The position numbers were made by a program, and so were the translations under genes. The notes below the pieces were generated by a model that did no database searches, was not told the origin of the DNA, and was given only the letters and a program-made list of their open reading frames with translations. Shown here one piece after another: positions 24,319-37,045 of a stretch of 64,000 bases of DNA (the first letter of the stretch is position 1; each line of letters opens with the position of its first letter). The stretch is from Pyxicephalus adspersus. Lineage: Eukaryota; Chordata; Amphibia; Anura; Pyxicephalidae. Location of the stretch: positions 42,731,139-42,795,138 of the forward strand of contig NC_092862.1 of NCBI RefSeq assembly GCF_032062135.1. The letters run 5' to 3'.

Positions 24319-25683
24319 AATGGATAAAAATTAGTAATCCTCAATGCCAGGTTGTATTCTCTTAAACAATTATACAATATCTTAGGGTCTCACAGTTCAT
24401 ATGCAGGATTACTGTTTAATAAAATTTGGCATTGGGTTTCCAAAATATTGACAAGCTGATTGTAATATAACACACTGTAGGTTCACTGTAGTTGTAGATT
24501 TTATGTTCCTATTCATTAGCCTTTCCTTTTGAAATGCAAAATTTATTTTCTGGGTGATGCAGGTACCATAAGCTCTTTATAAATTCTTGACGGTGCCAAA
24601 GTATTCTGCCACAAATAGTTAGGACCAGCACAGGTAATGTGAGTTGCTTTTCATGGTTTAATCTAAAAACTCTCTAGAGATGGCTTTGTGAGGCACAAGA
24701 ATGTTAGACTGATTAGAGTTTGAATGGCTAATTATTGTTGATTTAACCCAGCAGTAATCATTTGACCTTCACAAGTAAATAAAAAAGATAAACACATTAG
24801 CAATGTTTATTCTAATGATATCGGCTTAATGTTGAGCCCAATTTTGAAAATTAGAAAATGAAAAGAACTGGCTGGCATGTTATGTTTCAAAAATTGCAAG
24901 GTTACAAAAGCACAATTATTTCAGAGCTATTGCTGCAAATAGACCCCTTTTATTTCACGTGCACATTAAAAACAGTGCGGGGTCTTGGGACGTGATCTGG
25001 TTAATGTACATAAGTGAGCTAGCCAACTTTGCTATACAATGTCAGCTTGGTAATCTTGTATCCTTTGCACCAAAGGAAATAATTGCTTTCCTTTTTTTGA
25101 CCGTCCAAATCTGCTCAAACATTGATGCGTGTCAGCAGTATTTGTCTGTATTTTGTAAAGGTTAGAAAAAATATAATTGGTCAGACCAGAAGGAAGCAAT
25201 AACTGTATTTACCATCTCAGACTAAAATGAAATGTAAAAATATTTAAAATCTTGACAATTCTCCTCCCCTCCGAATTAGGAAGCTTTTCTAATGCCTCAG
25301 TGTAGTGAGGTAGTATATTAGTGAATTGGAATATCAGAATTTTCTTAGGATTTATTTTTTCCAGATATGCTTACTTAAGGTGAGTAGGAAACTTATATTT
25401 CTATCCTGGCCTGATAACTGTTAACTGTGTTGATCCTCCTCTGGTTAGGAATGGAAAATATTGGGCCATCAGTTGGTAGTATTTATTAATTTCTGTTACA
25501 GTATATTCTCTTTGTATTGTGTGTATGTGTATCATCACACAAGAAAGCCTCGGCCCTTCCATTTTGTTGAGATACATGTCTCTTTATGGGCACAAATTTT
25601 CACATATAGTACATTTTTTTGAGCTTATATTGCATATTACTGCCCTAAACTCTAAAGTTGGCAGTACAAGTACAAGACACTGT
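24319..25683. other. Noncoding DNA, unique
   Basis: No gene or repeat recognised. Confidence 0.4.
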
Positions 25684-25809
25684 TGATTGGCTAACTTAAG
25701 GTATTAAAAATACAAGGTATAAGATGGATTGGATCTCTTCTTCAGATTTGAGCTTGAAATGGGATGTAAGTAATTCCAAAAGATTACATAATACCTTGTT
25801 AGCCAATCA
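25684..25809. repeat. Inverted repeat, arms about 22 bp, spacer about 82 bp
   Basis: Left arm TGATTGGCTAAC plus TTAAGGTATTA (25684-25706) is matched by TAATACCTTGTT plus AGCCAATCA (25789-25809) on the opposite strand, with one 2-base indel. It could be a small MITE remnant or part of a retroelement end. No family assigned. Confidence 0.75.
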
Positions 25810-27362
25810 AAGGTATCACTGAGACTACAAACTTTTTTCCTTAATCAAAAGCAAACATGGTAAAACCTGATTACTCAATTATTCAGTAGAACAATTATTT
25901 TGAACACAATGTAGAAGCTGTATTAAAAAAAAAAGCAATGGCCAAAGGACTACAGCTTCCTCTAAGCTGATATTTGCCCAGTACTGATTTACCATTCCAA
26001 GTTTTTGTGTTGAGGCAGCCATCCTTAGTAAAGGAATAAATGTTTGTTATTTATGACAGAGCTCCCTCCTGGATCACTCATAACTGGTAGGAAATATTCA
26101 AGAGTCAGAAAAGGTTAGCAATACTAGATCCAAAGATTTCATATTGAAGCAGGGAGATGCATAAGGTGCAGATTACTCTCCAGGAAGTAGCACAATATTG
26201 AAATCATGAACTCTAGATAGACTAGATTATAATAAGACTAGCAGTCAGAGGCATGGTGCCTAATATCTTATGCATCAGATAGAAATCTATGAGGCTGCTG
26301 GCTTATTTATCAGGGAAAGTTTGAAGTAAAAGGTAGATTTATATTAATCCATTACAATACTGTACATATGCCATTTTTAGATATTCCCTCAAGTATATTG
26401 GCTTCAACCTATTTAAATGGTAAAAATGGCCATAGATCACCACATATCTAGTTGCAGAGTATGTTCTCATTTTCATTATCTGTGACAGGACAGTATTAGT
26501 GACCAGGACAATTAGTGAGGAAAAATAATAAAATAGAAAGATTAAATAATGTAACAAGAACACAGATGATAATCAAAAAAACTGACAGTGGTTCTAACCC
26601 CTCACTACTTTATGCCAATCTACAAAAAATGTTTTTTTTTAGTTATACTTTAAGGTTTTTAATAATCATTTTGCATACTATGTTCAATAATGTTACCACA
26701 TTATTATACTGATTGATCATGAGTGCAACAATTTTACATTTTACAATTCATACCCCTGATAATCTTTATGGCAAGATGTGCCCTTGGTAATATGCTGTGC
26801 TTGAACTGATGAAAAAGAGAGTTAAATGATCCCTCTGATGAATATAGTCTGAAGTCCCAGAGGAAAAGTAATAATTCATGAACCCTTTTGAAATGCCAGC
26901 AATGAGTATGTGTATTTTTTTTTTTTTCATCAGTTCAAACTTTGGTCACCATAAGAGAATACTCTGTTTGGAAACACATAACGAGCTTGTATGCCCATCC
27001 ATTGTATTCACCTATTGCAACAGACATAGTCCATAAAAACTGAGTTAAACATAGCTATGTCCCTAGGCACCCATTCTATTCATCCGTTCAGTATAATACA
27101 AGTTAAAGGACTACTGACCTACAAATTGAAATTTGTAAAACTGAACTGTGAAAGGAAAACATGTTGTACCGTATAAGTAACGTGTGACCTGGCTTGTATA
27201 TAGGAGACAAAGAAAGTCTGAAGCAATATTAGGACTTTATCGTATCAGAATTTCATGCAGCTTTTGCTACTCAAGGTAACAACATTGTGCATTAGGTAGA
27301 TTTGTCATGTAGTCATTTCTTAAGGTAATGTTACATGAGAGATACTATGGAACTGTATCATT
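25810..27362. other. Noncoding DNA, unique
   Basis: No gene recognised. AT-rich, with short A and T homopolymers. Confidence 0.4.
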
Positions 27363-27614
27363 CAGACGCTTGTCATTTTTAACATGGGGGATCCCTTGTA
27401 TTATCGATTACAATATCCACAGTACATTAGTGTGATAGTCAGTAGAAAGAATTCCTCTTACATTGCTGGCACGAAGATTGCTATCCTTACAGACAGCCAA
27501 AAAGATCATTGGTGTGTCTTAACCTGACTTGAGAGGCAAAAAATGCTCATTGCTCAAGGAAGCCCTAACAACCTCTGGAGGAACCTGGTAGAGGAACCTG
27601 GTAGAGGAACACTG
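27363..27614 (-). mobile_element. hAT-like MITE, decayed minus-strand copy
   Basis: Read on the minus strand it shares two blocks with the element at 55634-55917: CCAGAGGTTG followed by a short GGG/ATTCC-like tract, and a GGGATCCCCCATGTTAAAAA-like block near the other end (plus 27380-27396). The end near 27614 contains CACTG, but the flanks do not show a convincing 8-bp duplication. A short internal duplication of GAGGAACCTGGTA lies at about 27582-27607. Confidence 0.6.
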
Positions 27615-29523
27615 CTATATCCATCAATTCCAAGAATTAAATAAAAACAAAAAAACTCAATAGATATTACCAACTAATCTAGTTAGGTTTCTAAATCAAA
27701 GCTATTATCAGTTTCTGGATCTCAGATCAGAGCTGATTTCCTATAGCACATTGGTATGGGGTCCATTCCAGGACGTTTTATCAGTAGTTAGGGGATGTGA
27801 GAACCCAATCTTTTGATACAAGTGAGCTGTTCCTGAACACACACACTGAAGATTTTTTGTTGTACTTCATACAGAAAGTCTCATAAAATATAAGAAAATG
27901 TTTCTCCAAGCCAACATTCAGAAAATGTGAATGGGATTAGGGAAACAAGCAGAGACTCTAGGATGCCTAAATTAATGTACGTATGTAAGTGTACACAACT
28001 ATAATGTGTAATATTGTATTACTTGAGCCGACATAGCCAGAGAAAACAGATTTGGAATATGCAATTGTACCTCAGGAAAAGAAATAAAAATCAACCTGCT
28101 ATTTCACCATAAATAATATTCAAAGGCAAGCAATTTATAGCATTGCCACACAGCACAGCCTAAATGAATTAGACAGTTGTGTTCAGTCGATTACTCGGCA
28201 GGGTAATAGTTGGTTGTTGCAGTAGTCATTTTCATAACTACATTATATATGGCTAATTTGATTTGAGACAAAATGTGAAAGCCGAGTCTAGCTTTTCCCA
28301 TCAGTGCAGCTACAGCTTGGTTCCTACTTTGAACTTGAACACTGTAAAATGCAACTTTGGTATCATAATGTTCAAGGGCGACTAATCCAAGAAAGTTTAG
28401 AAATCAAGACAAGGGCACAGGAATAAGAAGGACGCATATTTCTCTAATCAGACATACAAACAAAGGCTTGGAATTAATTTCACCACATGAATGGAATAAG
28501 AAACTACCATATACGGCCAAATAATCTCCCCTTATTTTGGAATTCAGCCGCTGCCTCCTACCCTGTAATCTCAAATGCAAGAATAATAATGAACTTGTCA
28601 GCGGCGGCAGTCATGTTGACCAGTGTGTCGTGTTTATTAGGTCCGGGTTGCAGATTTGTACTGGCAATGGTTCAAAATAGCCACTAAGCAATGAGAGGGC
28701 TTTTTTTTAGGCATTTTCTTGCAATAATTTATTGTTTTATTTTTCCAGCGAGACACAGAAAGTGATTCATAGGACAATGCATCTGTTTCGTTGGCTCTGG
28801 AAATAATGTAAATGAAAATAAAACACAGTTATCTCTCCTTAGAAGGATAAAAAGGGCAGTTTACATTTTGATGTGTTCGGGAGATAGAACACATTCAATT
28901 AGTGCAGGGCTCAGAAATGTGAAAGACTGCTCTGTATGTTTTACAGGAAGTCATTTCTATGTTTTCTTCCTCTGGGACAAACGTAATATCACATTCTATA
29001 ACCTGAGTGATACAGATCTAACAGTGTATCATTGTGTAATAAATATTATTTCAAAGCATAATAGATTTATATAGGAATTGGAATCAACCCTGGAATAATG
29101 ACTCTGGAATGATATTCTTACTATATCTGATTGTTGTGTTCGACATTTACACTTTTAATGGTCTTTTTGTTTAAATATCAGGAGCTTGGGGATGTAGGGC
29201 AAGCTGGGAAGTGTCCAGAATTCACAAATATAGTTACTGAACATAGCGGTAAATGGCAGAAAGTCTATCAGTTGCTATCATACATATAAAATAAAATCTA
29301 AAATTGTGTTGTAAATAAATGTGTAAAGCAAACAGTATGGCATCAGGCAGCTTACAAGGCATAGTTCCCAGTCTTTAGGTGACCTGTCTACCAAAAGGTG
29401 CGAAAAATAAGGGAACTGTATATACATTTTCATAGGTGTGTCTTCAAATTTAATTCAAATTCAAAGTCAGTTTACTTAAACACTCTCTTTAGCAAATATT
29501 AACATCTTTGTGGTGCTGATCTT
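27615..29523. other. Noncoding DNA, unique, possible regulatory blocks
   Basis: No exon recognised. Stretches around 28190-28270 and 28520-28680 have mixed composition and no repeat match within the window, as expected of conserved regulatory DNA, but this is only an impression. Confidence 0.35.
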
Positions 29524-29543
29524 CTGCAGCCCACCAGTACATT

Positions 29544-30776
29544 TTGTCTATGGGCACTCCAGCAACCGTGTTTGCAGGCGACACCAAACTATGTAATGGA
29601 ATTAAGTCCATACAAGATGCCTATATTCTACAAGCAGACCTGGATGTACTGTTTGATTGGGCAGCCAAGTGGCAAATGACATTTAGTATAGATAAATGTA
29701 AAATTATGCACTTGGGAGCTAACAACATGCATGCTTCATACTTTCTAGGTGGAATACATTTGGGGGAGTCAGAATGGAAAAGGATCTGGGGGTTCTGGTG
29801 GATTATAGACTTATTATTAGCATGCAATGCCAAGCTGCAATTATCTAAAGCTAGCAAAGTACTTTCTTGTATTAAAAGAGGAATAGACTGCAGAGAAGGA
29901 GACATAATCCCACCCCTGTACAAAGCATTGGTCAGACCACATCTGGAATATGCAGTCCAGTTTTGGGCACCAGTTCACAAAAAGGACATTGTGGAATTGG
30001 AGAGAGTGCACAGAAGGGCAACTAAACTAATAAAAAGAATGGAGGAGCTCAGCTATGAGGAGAGATTAGCTGTATTGAATCTATTCTCCTTTGAGAAGAG
30101 ACGTTTAAGGGGGGATATGATCACCCTGTCTAAATTTATAAATGGTCCATATAGAGAACTCTCTTCCCAAATATTCACTGTAAGATCATTACAAAGAACA
30201 AGAGGGCACTCTTTATGTCTGGATAAAAGGAAGTTTAAGTTTCAGATAAGGAGGGGATTCTTCACTGTAAAGCTGTGTACACACTTCCAATTTTTATCGT
30301 TCAAAATGAACGACGAACGATCGATTGGGCAAAAATCGTTCGTAAAAAAGTAACCAACGACGCCAACGAACGAGGAAAGTCGTTGGAAATGAACGACCGG
30401 ACCGGCGGATCGGATTGGACGACGATCGTTGACCATCGTTCGTGTGTACGATCGTTCATTGATCGTCCATGGTCTGAGCATGCGTGATGAACGAACGTTC
30501 CTGTGGTGCACGTAACTTCCTGTATCGTTCAAACGATCGCATCTATTGTGTGCACAATATCTACGAACGATCGTGTCGTTATCTGTATGTACAGGATCGG
30601 TGCTATACGATCGTTCGCAGATATCGTGCAGGATCGTTCGTCGTTCGTTTACCAACGATAATAATTGGAAGTGTGTACGTAGCTTTAGGTCTGTGAAAAT
30701 GTGGAATCGGCTCCCTCAGGAAGTAGTTTCAGCAGGTTCTATAAATTGTTTTAAGAAAAAGCTGGATGCTTTCTAG
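29544..30776 (+). pseudogene. LINE reverse transcriptase, C-terminal remnant
   Basis: About 240 residues of the polymerase C-terminus are open before the MITE. The catalytic FADD-type box reads FAGD (about codon 11), so one of the two active-site aspartates is lost. Downstream are the expected landmarks: WQMTFSIDKCKIMHLG, the IPPLYKALVRPHLEYAVQFW segment, LERVHRRATKLIK, LFSFEKRRLRGDMI, and a basic tail. After the MITE the frame resumes with MWNRLPQEVVSA and ends after KKKLDAF. In an intact element this protein would synthesise cDNA on nicked chromosomal DNA. Truncation, the lost aspartate and the insertion make this copy nonfunctional. Confidence 0.88.
30270..30685 (+). mobile_element. TA-flanked CpG-rich MITE, family B, copy 1 (inside LINE)
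   Basis: Ends AAGCTGTGTACACACTTCCAA-like on the left and TTGGAAGTGTGTACGTAGCTT-like on the right, with TA at 30268-30269 and 30686-30687. The interior is packed with CGTTCG, CGAACG and ATCGTT words in both orientations and is far richer in CpG than its surroundings. The uninterrupted LINE at 3792-3800 reads ACTGTAAGG, so the insertion lies at this TA. The other copy is at 38363. No transposase is present; open frames inside reflect the palindromes. Confidence 0.9.
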
Positions 30777-31016
30777 ACCCACAGAATATAACTGGGTATT
30801 AAGGCTTTAACGTAAAAATAACAGTGACTGTTGATCCAGGGAACATCCGATTGCCTCATGGAATCAGGAAGGATTTTTTTCCCCCTGTTGATGCAAATTG
30901 TACCAGGGTTTTTTTTTGCCTTCCTCTAGACCAACTATGTCTTATAGGGTCTCATATCTGGGATATGTTTTTTTCCTAGTGGTTGAACAACCTAACCTAC
31001 TATGTAACTATGTAAC

Positions 31017-34000
31017 AGTTGCACAAACTTTTTCATGGGACTTGATGGTGATAACAGTGGACCATGCCTATGAATGTATGTTGAAATAACCCACGTGTCG
31101 ATTCCATCTAATGGTTGGGCGAGGTGTGAAAACTCAGGAGCCTAAATGGGAGACAGGACAGAGCATTGTCATTCTACAACAGTAAATGCCTGAACAAGGG
31201 CTTTCATGAAAGGAATATTAAGTACTATTTAAATGAAAACTGAAGATTTAAAAAGATTGAAAATGGCTTTAGAAACTACATTAACGAGATCTTGTTGCCA
31301 GATCATTTATTTTAACAACAATCTTTCTATAAGGTAACGGGGCACATTTATAAAGGGCAAATTGTTGGACTGCCAAAAAAGTGCTGTCATTTTTACCTAA
31401 ATAATGCTAATAACTATTGTGATCAACCCATGTATAAAAGTGGCAACTAGCTGGCAATACTATCACCTTTCTAAATGATTGCCAGTTTATTCATAAACTA
31501 TTTACTGACACTTTTTTGGACCTGATTGCCACTAGTGGTGATTTCTAAAGGAAATAGTGGAGACCAGTTGTGTTCTTCCTAAAAACAGCTGCCTACACCG
31601 TCACAATCTAAATGATTTGTGTGGGTCCACTGAAAACATTTTCAAGTAAGCATTTTTTATACTTAATTCTCCAGTGCTGTAGGTTGGTGACAAGTATTTT
31701 TAACATGTTCAAGATATTTTTATATTCTAACATAAGCGTGATTGTGGCTAGTTCACTTAAAAAATTTAAAATATATTGGATCGTTTGGTAGACATTTTTA
31801 TAAACGGTAGGTTTGTACTAGGAGTTGTTATGTTAGTGCTTCTCTTATGAATTTTGAAGACTAATTTCTCTATAATGTCTGTAGATTTCGAGGTAAATGT
31901 GGCCTTGTTTTAGGTTTTAAGATTTTTTCTACTTATTTAGAAAATATAAATACTTTATTGTGCATAATCTGGGCACAGACAGGGTCATTTAGAGCCAGTG
32001 TCTGTATATAATAGAGTACTTTGTTTAGCAGAAAAGGCCAGTTTAGTAGTAAATGGCCTGTAAAGTACTACTGCCATTGTTTAAATCATCCATTAGGTCC
32101 CTGATGCCATCCCTAGTTTGGACCTGGCATATGCAGAGGCGGAGACACTGCAAGCCAACTGAGCACACAAATCTTTGCCCAACTGCAGTAAAGGGGAAAA
32201 TGCCAAGGATAAGATAAAGAACTGGTAAATGTAAGCAGGGATAATGCAAAAATATGCCAATTTATTTACCCATTGGCTTTAAATAACTCAACAATTTCAT
32301 CCTCACAAAGTTGTCTGAAACCACTTTTATTATTTTACAGAAAATTGCAAGCTACAATTAAATATAGCATACTTAACAACTTATTATTGTTTTTCTTCAT
32401 TATACCTATTTTTAAGTGAATTATTATAAAAGATATGCTTTGTTTCCCAAGTTTTGCATTTCAAGGTAAGGAGGCTGTCAGCCCTATCATGGATAGCAGC
32501 ACATAACATGGCAGTGGAATATTAAATAAATGCTTTATGATTAAACAGAATACTTTTTTTCAAAGGTTGTAATTTAGTTTTGCCGTACCTCTTATAAAAA
32601 AAAATCTTCTTTGATATAAAGAAATTGTACCCTGCCGAATGTGAAAGTCTGCCCACTTCCAAGGTCTCTTGCACAAAGCAGTGTGAGGCAGTCTCTAGTA
32701 CAATGAGAGGCACATTGCAAGCAACCTGCTAATTTGTGTAATATGTAGTTTCACCTTTCTGACTACTGACTTGTAAGTGCCATGTTCTGGAATGGTAAAA
32801 AAAAACCTCCTCATCAACGCCTAGTCCAATGTGATTAACTTAACAAAATGTTTTTATCAGCACATTGCAAGTCTTGTGCTTTTGTCCTTTGCTGATTTCA
32901 ATTTTTTTTCTAAGGGATTCAGGAGACGCTTGAAATTTGGATGTGCTTTTTATCCTTTTTTTTTCCTGAGAAAGGTTCCTTTCTGCCCGCTGGTGCAACT
33001 AAGCTCAAATTATGCAAGCTGGCTAGCGCTGATCGATTTGACACAGTTTAAGGGCTTGATGATTAAAGTACGGGGGATGGGCCCAGCTTTGTTAAAACTC
33101 CTGGGACGTCATGCTGCTGTATCTTACTTTAAGTGTACTTTATTGGACAAGATTGTCTTACAGCATTTTTTTCCTGCTGAATGTAAAAAGAAAGCTTGTC
33201 CTGTAACAAGATCTTATTTTGGTGTTGGAGTTTTTGCAACGTGGAGGCGAATATTGTTGTTTATTTAGCCACTATAAGGATTGTTATATTTTTATGCCAG
33301 TAATAACCCAATGACAATATGCTTTTACTGTGTGCTATTAATGATTTGTAAATGAATGCCTTTGTTTATGTGGGAATTTTATTACACATTCATTTCATTT
33401 GTAGAATGGAGACCTGTCTTGGCAGTCTTCGCGACGCATAAATGCAAAATGCCAACAAGTCTTGTAGGAGTTTATTTTCCTGTTAGCACATATTATCATA
33501 CTGATGAGTTATGAATATGAAGTAAAGAAACAGATCACTCTAGAATTTAAAAAAAGTCATTGTTGAATTATGAGGTCATGAGAGAGGTGATAAAAGAGAG
33601 CGCGACAGAAATTGCTTCCCAGGCAACACTTAAATATACAAATGAGGACATTTAGGGCAGGACACTCTGTAATTGTATATTTAGTGCTTTATTAAAAAAA
33701 AAAATACATATTGAATAAGACAAAGAACAATGTGCACTATAGAGAGACACCAGTCCTGTGTACAGCTGTTTGGTTTTTTGAGATTTTCTTCAACTTCCTG
33801 TTTTGTCTTGGGAACAAGGAGTGAAGGGAAATTTTCCAATGATACACAGCCAAAAAAAAAGTTAACATGGTGGGGTTGTTACTCCTACTCCTATCAAAAA
33901 CCACAAAAAATAGAAATATTAGCTGAAGAATGGTTCTAAAGTACAGAATATGTGTTTTTAATAAAACCTTTAAGGTCAACCTCAAAAATATGTTCGTAGT

Positions 34001-35197
34001 ATGTCACTCCTGGTGTACCCAACAAATAAACAATGTCTTAAAATAAAATGAAATGATAGTTTGCCTTCTCAACACATGCCTTCCTGGGCTCACAAATTCT
34101 TTATTGTTCTGGTATACACAACAGGAGACACTGTTAGCCCATCACACAAGCTGCATTGTTGGAGAAGGGATCCCCTCATTTGGTAAGATCAGAAGTATTA
34201 AAATGCATCCATTGAAGGCACTGGGACGAAATTGCCCTTTCCCCTGACCTAAGCAAGACTGTGTCTTTATACGTCACACAAGGAGTAGGATTTGGGGAGA
34301 TTTGCCTCAGGCAGGGAAATCTGTGTGGAAGAGACATGAAGCCAAGCTAATAAACTAATTTACTTACAATAGATGTAATCAGTGAAAACACTTGTTACCC
34401 AATTCACCAATACTAGTCTTTGTTACACTGTCTGTAGGCCTGGGGCAACAGAATGAACAGGTCACTTGCTAAATTTAGCACTAGCTCTGACCCCTTTTTT
34501 CAAACTTCTAATTTTATGTAACATACTTGTAGCCTAATTCAAATGTTTAGAATTTCTTTTGGTGCCAGTGTATACCATAAAATTGTGGTTCAAAGATAAA
34601 CAAGATTATCGAAAAACACAAAAAATACTTTATGCAGTTAGGAGAGCTTTTTTTTTTTCAATTTATCTAACAGTTTGCTACTACAATTACTCTAAGAACA
34701 TTGCTTGTTGACTACTGTTCCTCAAATAAAAAAAGAAATTCTGTTTTATACAGGATTTATCTATCAGTAACCAGTTTCTCTAAAATGTTTCTACTTCAAT
34801 TAAATTGGGAAAGCATTATTTTAAATGTGTTCCTCAATAGCCACAGTGAATAGAAGTCTACATTGTGTTTTACTTAGTTTAAACCCTAAAATTACCATAT
34901 AAAAGCAACAGTGGCATCATCACTGTACAAAACATGCAGCAGTGAGCAGCCCCCTTATTGTAGGCTGCATGCAATAAACCACAGGGAAGGGCATATACAA
35001 AACCAATCTCCTGAAGAAAAAGAGAGAGAACAACACCCACTGGTTTATATTACAAGATAGCCTCCACAGAGGCAAACTTTCATGTTGGATTACTGCATGT
35101 TTAAAAAAAGCACACGACGCACATGAAAAATGAATACATTTGGGTCTTGTGTGTGGACAACATTTGCTTATCCTGGGGATCAGTTTTAAGGACTTAA
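31017..35197. other. Noncoding DNA, unique, possible regulatory blocks
   Basis: No exon is recognised. The 145-codon open frame at 32831-33268 has no domain and no convincing splice sites. The stretch 32990-33130 and that around 33600-33660 are repeat-free and of mixed composition, compatible with conserved noncoding elements. Confidence 0.35.
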
Positions 35198-35486
35198 AAG
35201 CCGCATACACACTTGCAATTATCTTTCACAATCTTTTCCAACGAATTAGCACTCCACATACAGCACTGTTCTGCTCTATGGAGAGCGGAGGGGGAGAACG
35301 ACGGAGTGGCACCCCGCTGCGCGCTCTCCCCTGTCACTTGCATTATGTTCGTTCATCGTCTGTGGATCCGACAGGATGGTCGTTCAAACGAAAAATGACG
35401 GGCGCTGTACAGACTTCAGATTCTTGTCGGATATCGGCCCTGAGCCAATTATCGGGCGAGAACCATTGGAAGTGTGTATGTAGCTT
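35198..35486 (+). mobile_element. TA-flanked MITE, family A, old diverged copy 4
   Basis: The ends AAGCCGCATACACAC and GTGTGTATGTAGCTT and internal blocks (GCTCTATGGAGAG, GGGGGAGA, GCTGCGCGCTCTCC, ATTATCGGGCGAGAA) match the family A copies at 409, 15494 and 49095. The hairpins have decayed and small gaps are present. Clearly older than the other three copies. Confidence 0.85.
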
Positions 35487-36723
35487 AACTCCAAAAGAAA
35501 ATAACACAAAATACCTTTTTGTTGGGTATAACCCCCAAAAGATTAAATACTTGTTTAGATATAGGGGTAGCATACTAAAGCAATTATATTTTCCTCTTGT
35601 GTGACCAGACCCCAAAGTCTTTGTAAGCTGCTTTGCCAGTACACATACAGAGATTTTAATTACTCTCTACTCTACCCAAAACAAATTCAATTCCATTAAA
35701 AAATTCAAAAATCTTTGGGTATATTTCAATGATTATTGACTTTATGATAAATCTCTTTAATGAAGCTTGAATTGCAGAAAAAAATGTCCACAACGTCCAG
35801 AAATATGATTTACAAACAGATAGACATAGTAGTTTCAAACACTGAAAAAAAAAAAGATTTTATACTCTTGTATTAACAGAAGCTCATATGAGATTATTAT
35901 TCATAAATGGTGTATTGTAAACCAAAGTGATCTAGCAGTATTAGAGAATGTGTTGGCAGATTACAAAGAAGGTTATCAGTTCAATGAAAAATAAATATGT
36001 TTGCCTAGTGTTTGTTCATGATTTCATATCACTTAAAACCAGTGATGTTTATACTGTAAATCCCTGGCAGATTTTAAAGTAATGATATCTGACTTGTTAC
36101 CGTCATCCTTCATGTTTTTGCACTAGTAACCAATTTTCTTAATTATATGTCAGGTTTTCTTTGCGTTTTGACAGATCCCAAGCATCTTTCCTCTTAGTTT
36201 CTATTGTGTGCAATCTAGCCAGTCAAGTCTTCTCCAAGTGGCATGCAAATGCTTCTAGCTCTATGTGTTCCTTTGTCTCGCACCTTCAGAGCTGTCACTC
36301 TGTCCTCTGACGACTTTACACAGACAGCTATGTAAGCTTTTTCTTCAAGTGGTTTAGCTTAACAACTCAATGTGCCAGTGAATGTTTTCTGCGAAGGGAC
36401 CTAGTTTTAACATTGAAATATTTATAAATGGAAAAAATGTGCTGAAAACCCTGCTATGAAAATTGACTGTCAGACAAATTTTAATAAAAGCTTCACAAGT
36501 CAACTGTCCAGTCCCATGACACCTATTTACACCTAACTGAAAAACAAGTTCAGTGGCAGCGTTCGGCAGAGTTGTTTTTCTTTTGATCATACTTATGTCC
36601 TGTTTGGATCATTATTTGGGAAACGGCCTCCATACTTCATAATAATTCCAGCACTTATTAGCAGATTATTGTTTAAAGGATAAACCTAAAGTGCTTACAG
36701 CATTGAAACACCTGCTACATATC
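35487..36723. other. Noncoding DNA, unique, candidate enhancer-like stretch
   Basis: No gene recognised. Between about 36100 and 36600 the sequence is repeat-free and contains a perfect POU octamer ATGCAAAT at 36243-36250 along with AT-rich homeodomain-like words. This is motif evidence only. Confidence 0.35.
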
Positions 36724-37045
36724 AGTGGTTCAGTGGTTAGCATGCTGGCCTTTGCAGTGCTACATCCTAGGTTCGAATCTTGCCCAGGACACTATCTGCA
36801 TGGGGTTTGCAGGTTCTCCTCGCGTTTCTGTGGGTTTTCTCCCATATTCCAAAAACATTCAGTTAGGTTAATTGGCTGTCCCTGAAAGTTAACCTTAGAC
36901 TGTATTAAAGACATATGAATATGGTAGGGATAATATACTGGGAGCCCCTTTGAGGAACAGCTACTAAAATGCCATTGGGTTTGAATAGTGCTGCGTAATA
37001 TGTTGGTGCTATATAAATACTGGATATTATTAGTAATAATAAATA
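36724..37045 (+). mobile_element. tRNA-like SINE, second plus-strand copy
   Basis: Shares the head (GGTTCAGTGGTTAGCATG, B-box-like GGTTCGAATCTTGCCCA), the body (CTGCATGGGGTTTGCAGG) and the ATTATTAGTAATAATAAA-type tail with the copy at 19476. The B box is closer to the canonical GGTTCGAATCC than in that copy. The 5' end lacks the first dozen bases. Confidence 0.85.

Larger units (their letters stand above)
29524..31016 (+). mobile_element. CR1/Rex1-like LINE, 5'-truncated, interrupted by a MITE
   Basis: The element begins inside the reverse-transcriptase domain and ends with the 3' repeat TATGTAACTATGTAAC at 31001-31016. The coding part reads through 29544-30269, is split by the 416-bp MITE at 30270-30685, and resumes at about 30691 with VKMWNRLPQEVVSA and a lysine-rich end that stops at 30774-30776. 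The 3' untranslated region matches the copy at 3555-4143 closely. 5' truncation is typical of target-primed reverse transcription. Clade assignment (CR1 or Rex1) is from protein and 3'-tail character. Confidence 0.9.

Noticed and set aside
30242..30696. Open frames rich in ERS and DRS tripeptides on both strands, also at 38179-38966
   Set aside because: They are translations of the CGTTCG/CGAACG words of MITE family B.
32831..33268. 145-codon plus-strand open frame
   Set aside because: Composition is F/L-rich and domain-free, as expected from T-rich noncoding DNA.
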